Assembly (NCBI GenBank): GCA_963691655.1
Contig: OY829329.1
Location: forward strand, 10,802,708 to 10,866,707
Length of the DNA stretch: 64,000 bases
Reading direction: 5' to 3'
From: Toxonevra muliebris
Taxonomy: Eukaryota; Arthropoda; Insecta; Diptera; Pallopteridae
Below are positions 59,839-64,000 of the stretch, piece after piece. Made by a program: the position numbers and the translations under genes. Below the pieces are notes generated by a model. It had not been told where the DNA came from. It made no database searches and worked only from the letters and a program-made list of their open reading frames with translations. Each line of letters opens with the position of its first letter. Position 1 is the stretch's first letter.

Positions 59839-62249
59839 TCAGATGAAGCCTAATTTAAAGCAAGAATGAGAGTTTTCAAAAACAGATATAAAAATCAAAA
59901 TTAATACCGCCCATTTAGAAAATCTTTAAATTTACATTTTTTTTCCAAGACATAGACTCAAGCGAAATCTAATGAGCATCAATTTCAAAAAGAAAATTCT
60001 TCTACAAGTTCTTGGGTGATGCCAATAAAAATATTCAAGTAAATTCTTAGGGCATAGGAATCATAAAAATTGTTTCTCTTTCGCCTAAACTAACAATGAT
60101 CGCTTTTGACTTAAAATCAAAGAAAATAAATTATCTTCATTCTAAATATAGAGTCAAAGTTCAACATTTTTCGAAGAAAACCAAAAGATATTACTAATTG
60201 ATTTCATTTTTTGTCATTCGCCGTGTGTATCTTCAATGATAAATCAAGATTATGTGATTTTGGATTTGATTGACTAATAGGTTATAGATTAAAGCATAAA
60301 ACTCAGAAAACTAATCGGTTTTTTTTATAAAAATATTGTTTATTTCGATTTGAAATGCCTGGACTTTAAAATTTAGAAATATAATCTTGATATAGTGATG
60401 CTGAGTCAGGTCAGAATACATGGAGTAGGGGCTATAAAGTGGCCAGAAATAGCAGAGATTTCAGAGAAAGTAAATTTTCTTCTTACAAAGGTCATACAAT
60501 AAAATATTTTGGTAGAATTGAAACTTTTAAACTCAATCATTTAGAAAAATTCAATAATTTCGAATAACATTTCAAGAGTTTTGCAATATTACCATACTGT
60601 TGCATATGTAAACTTGACATTTTTTCCAAAAATATTTATAATTTTTAATTGAAAATCTGACATTTTATTACCAAACGCTTAGTTAGAATCTTTAGCATTC
60701 AGTACCTGATATACACATAGTCTCCTCATTCACGCCGCCATTCGAAATTTGAAATTCGAACTATCGCAATGTGAAAACAAAAACTTTAAATGTCAAAATA
60801 CTCATAACTAATACTAACTAACACCCACCCACCATCTAAAAAATAGAAGGGAAAAGGAAAAACAAAAACAAAAAACTCCTCCACAAACAAAGATGGAAAC
60901 TGCAAGTGACGGTGGTGGGTGGACCATTAGATACCATGAAATGGCAATGAAAATATTTACGAATTTCGAAGTCATTAGTAAAGCAACAATTGATATTTTC
61001 GCAAATGATTACAAGAAGAGAGTAAAACAGAAAGAGAGAGAGAGAGTGAGAAAATATAACTCTCTTAAAACTGAAATTCATTCACAAAAATTTTGCCAGA
61101 GAAAAGCTGTTTTTGTTTTTGTTTTTATTTACAATCAAATTGTTTTTCTTGTATACAACACAAGGGCGGGCTTGTTTTCCAACATTATCTTGCAACATAT
61201 AACAAAAAAAAAAAAAAAAAAAGCAACAATATTGTTGCTTGCTGCTGACTACATTGGCAATAGCAGCCTCCATACTATTATTATTTATCAAAGTGTTGCC
61301 AACTACTTATGCTCAGTAAAAAAGTAAATGTCGAATGAAAGCGAAATTATTGTAGGATTTTATTTTTTACAACCGTGTTGTTGGTGTTGTTTTTGCTAAT
61401 GTTGTTGTTGCTGTTTCTATTGCTGCTGTTGGCGTTGAAACTTGTCTATAAGTAAGAAGTACACAACTGTGTAATAAGTAGGAAGCTTGTAGTAGTAACT
61501 GCAGCCAGCAGCTAGCATATTTTGCCTACTATCTTAAGCAATCAATTTTATATACTTGTGTGTTTGCAAGTTGTTTGCATATTTGGCAGCAAATTTTTAT
61601 GAATTTTTATTACATATACATTTGATTTTGATTTATGAATGAATTTGAAAGTGATTGTGAAAAAATTGAAGATGGAAAAAAATACGTATGCAGTTTGCAG
61701 TTGAAGTGTTGAAAATGTTAAATCAAATTATTAAAACTATCAAATTTGATTTTAGGTTAAGAATGTTTGATTTCTGGTAAAAATATAAATCGAAATCTGA
61801 TGACAGATGATCAGAGTGCTGGTAAAAATAGCTATAATCGTGCTACTCGCGAAGTCAATAATCATTGACGACGTTGATACTTCGCTTCTCAACTTCAAAG
61901 AGAATTTTCTATTGTTTGCCTGAAAAAATAACGAATCTGCGGGAGCAAATGGTTTCCCTCTTCAGCTGTACAACCCCAAAGTGAAGTGTTTGCGAAATGC
62001 TTATACAAGTTTCGGCGAAAATAAGGTCGAATTACGGAACCTTGTGACCTCAATGAACTCGATCCGATCCACAGGAAAAGCGATTTCGATTACGATTTGG
62101 ATAACTCTTCTTATTACTATTATTATTATAATTATTTGAAGGAAGGAGGACTCGAAAGTCAGGTACTGCGACCTATAAGATCTATTGCACCAAAGCCCCA
62201 AGTTATGAATGAAAGAAAGGAAGAGAGAAAACCAGATAGATAAAAAACA

Positions 62250-62322
62250 TACCCAAGCCGAGAACCGAAATCGGGTCTTCAGAAACAAGAGCCTGGCATT
62301 TTGCCACTAGACCACAGTGGCG
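62250..62322 (-). mobile_element. tRNA-like segment fused to the SINE-like element
   Basis: Reverse complement has TGGTCTAGTGGCAAAATGCC (A-box like) and CGATTTCGGTTCTCGGC (degenerate B box). It directly follows the SINE body, giving a two-headed structure as in the mosquito 'Twin' SINEs. Confidence 0.5.
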
Positions 62323-62560
62323 ATGGTTAGACCTACAGTTTAATGCCGATTCCAAACGGCTGTGTGACAATTTTTTATCAGCTCGGTGGTTATGCCATTA
62401 CCAACCAAGGTGTGTTCTTGTACACTTTCTTGTAATTCTCATCCGCTTCATATCGATAGTGAATATAAGAAGTTTATGAAGTCTGGTGGTTAATAGACCA
62501 AGACGGGAATCGAATTGGCAACCTTCTGGATGAAAGTCTTGTGCACTATCCACTAGACAC
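62323..62560 (-). mobile_element. tRNA-derived SINE-like element, inverted second copy
   Basis: Reverse complement begins GTGTCTAGTGGATAGTGCAC, then AGGTTGCCAATTCGATTCCC (good B box), and shares ATATTCACTATCGATATGAA, GGTAATGGCATAACCACCGA and GCTGATAAAAAATTGTCACA with the copy at 58932. About 75-80% identity over some 220 bases by eye. Confidence 0.7.
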
Positions 62561-62922
62561 AATAGATCTTAATACACCTTAAAGGTCGCAGTGCGCTACC
62601 CCAATAATAATAATCCACTAGACTATCGAGGTCAGCTATAACTTTTCTTAATACCACATAAGTCTCTTCCAGCCATCCATCGTCGTCAATCTGATTGGAT
62701 ATTATCAGTTTGGTCTCAAACCTGCCAAATTGATCAGAAATTAACAAATCTTAAAATTCGATAAAACCTACAGAAGGCCAAATTGATATTGCAGCCACCT
62801 GTGACCGAACAATCTGGTTGTCAAAATCTGGATTTAATATCTCTGCAAAGCTTATTCAACTTAGCAACTTATGATCCTGATCCATAGCGCTTGAGCAGTA
62901 AAAATTGTTACGGACTCTCCAG

Positions 62923-62984
62923 TTATCTAATACCAAACGAGGTTTCAGGTCTCTTTATCTGAAACCTCGTTTGGTATCAGATAA
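62923..62984. repeat. near-perfect inverted repeat, 26-bp arms, 10-base loop
   Basis: Left arm TTATCTAATACCAAACGAGG + TTTCAG; right arm CTGAAACCTCGTTTGGTATC + AGATAA. One mismatch; the loop is GTCTCTTTAT. Confidence 0.95.
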
Positions 62985-63699
62985 AGAAACTCTCTATCGT
63001 CAGACTACTTCAACTTTCTTTTGGTGATAATTCCTAAATTGTACATGAAAGAAAATCCCATTTACTATGGAATAAGTCTTCTCAATACCATATTGCTCAT
63101 TTACTAAAACACTGTCATAACTCAAAAAACGCGATTTTGCAGAAAACGCGTTTAAAGTTTTCAATTGATTCCCACTTTGCATAAAAAAGGAAGAAATCTT
63201 ATAATTCTCACGCGCAGAGTATACAAGATATTAATATGAAATTTTTACACAATATGAAGTGTGATATAATGAATAATTCTGCATCATTAACTCAAAAGTC
63301 GTGTTTTTTGACTTATGACAGTCTTTTAGTAAATGAGCGATATATAAAAAACCATCGTCAAAAAACTTGTTGGTACTTATCCGTTTGGCTTCAAACATGA
63401 CAAGCCAACTATAGACTTGGTATTACCCCCCCCCCCTGCCCCCCTCAAATTTTTGAGAAGGCTTGGGAAAAACTGAGGACATTCAAGGTCTAACTTTGGT
63501 ATATCTGCAATCGACCTATTTGAGCCTGACCGATACTAGTGTCACAGACTTTCTCAAACTATTTGCTACCAAATGAGATTATGACATACGCTCTCATAGC
63601 TGAGGCAACTGGCGAAGCCTCTTCGGTGCATCCAAAACTGACATTTCGGTAGTAAATCTGGCTCTAAAGTTCCAATACTCAGAAGGAAGAAATTCATTC

Positions 63700-63990
63700 A
63701 GTTCCTATTCCTTTATGACTTCCAAAGTTCTGTACTGACCACTAGTGGATCCAGGGGGATATCCTATTACCAAAGTCTTCCTCCCTTGTTACCCCTCGCC
63801 TCCTCTCCCCTCTTACCTCTCGCCTCCTCTCCCCTCCCCACCTCCCTCTACCCTATGGTTCCTATTCTTCTATGGCTTCCAAATTCTGTACCTACCACAA
63901 GTGGATCCAGGGGGACGTTTTATTACCAAATTCTTCCTCCCCTCTTACCCCTCCTCCCAATCTCCACAATAGTGACTGCTCAAATAATAG
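63700..63990 (+). repeat. tandem duplication, period about 159 bp
   Basis: TTCCTATTCCTTTATGACTT, AGTGGATCCAGGGGGA and the C-rich CTTCCTCCC...TTACCCCTC block occur twice (63700 and 63859). GTGGATCCAGGG also occurs inverted at about 443-454. Confidence 0.85.
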
Positions 63991-64000
63991 AGCAATAGAG

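Larger units (their letters stand above)
26851..64000 (-). other. giant intron(s) 5' of exon a (partial)
   Basis: From the acceptor at 26851 up to the window end no convincing coding exon was found except the candidate at 30531-30574. The stretches 29.1-30.5, 32.5-37.0, 37.96-40.2, 41.4-43.98, 49.4-53.2, 53.6-56.8 and 60-62.2 kb hold scattered Su(Hw)-like motifs, homopolymers and dinucleotide runs, and short ORFs without recognisable homology. If sickie has more 5' exons in this window they are short and I missed them. Confidence 0.65.

Overview
This is AT-rich, animal-type nuclear DNA. It has spliced exons with GT..AG boundaries, very long introns and many decayed transposons, and its one gene is best explained as the fly neuron-navigator homologue. 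The organism is most likely a brachyceran fly with a larger, more repeat-rich genome than Drosophila melanogaster (tephritid or calyptrate); I cannot name the species. No prokaryotic genes, CRISPR arrays, rRNA genes or convincing free-standing tRNA genes are visible.

The only host gene I can support is on the minus strand. Five consecutive coding exons (26850-26222, 26143-25999, 24600-24232, 17280-16922, 16780-16629; about 551 codons) join with consistent splice phases. They encode the low-complexity middle of a Neuron Navigator protein (Drosophila sickie, vertebrate NAV1/2/3) and the start of its coiled coil. The N-terminal part (beyond 64000, apart from a possible alternative first exon at 30574-30531) and the C-terminal coiled-coil/AAA part (below position 1) lie outside the window. 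Nearly all the remaining sequence is therefore intron.

Layout: 1-16628 is intron downstream of the last visible exon. It holds a 2.4-kb degenerate satellite (2.6-5.0 kb), three decayed non-LTR retrotransposon (LINE) pol remnants (7.2-8.6, 10.5-11.4, 12.3-13.3 kb), a Tc1/mariner-type transposase remnant (11.6-12.1 kb) and a hAT-like non-autonomous element with a perfect 8-bp target duplication (13.3-14.0 kb). 16.6-26.9 kb is the exon block; it also holds a 1.7-kb minisatellite and a diverged 310-bp repeat family. 26.9-64 kb is one or more giant upstream introns. They hold a fold-back MITE, 27-bp and 240-350-bp tandem repeats, an almost pure (ACCAAT)121 array, two further LINE pol remnants plus a short tail fragment, a 2.9-kb minisatellite with a 569-bp higher-order repeat, a second hAT-like element, and a group of tRNA-derived SINE-like repeats.

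The most interesting signal is a recurring dispersed motif, TTGCATACTTTTAGGCGC, in both orientations from about 17.4 to 55 kb. It matches the known binding consensus of the insulator/silencer protein Su(Hw) (YWGCMTACTTHY with a downstream GGC half). About 14 exact GCATACTT cores and about 15 near-matches lie in the introns of this one neuronal gene, and part of the cluster was amplified inside a tandem repeat. This suggests a distributed Su(Hw) silencer/insulator platform spread through the sickie introns.
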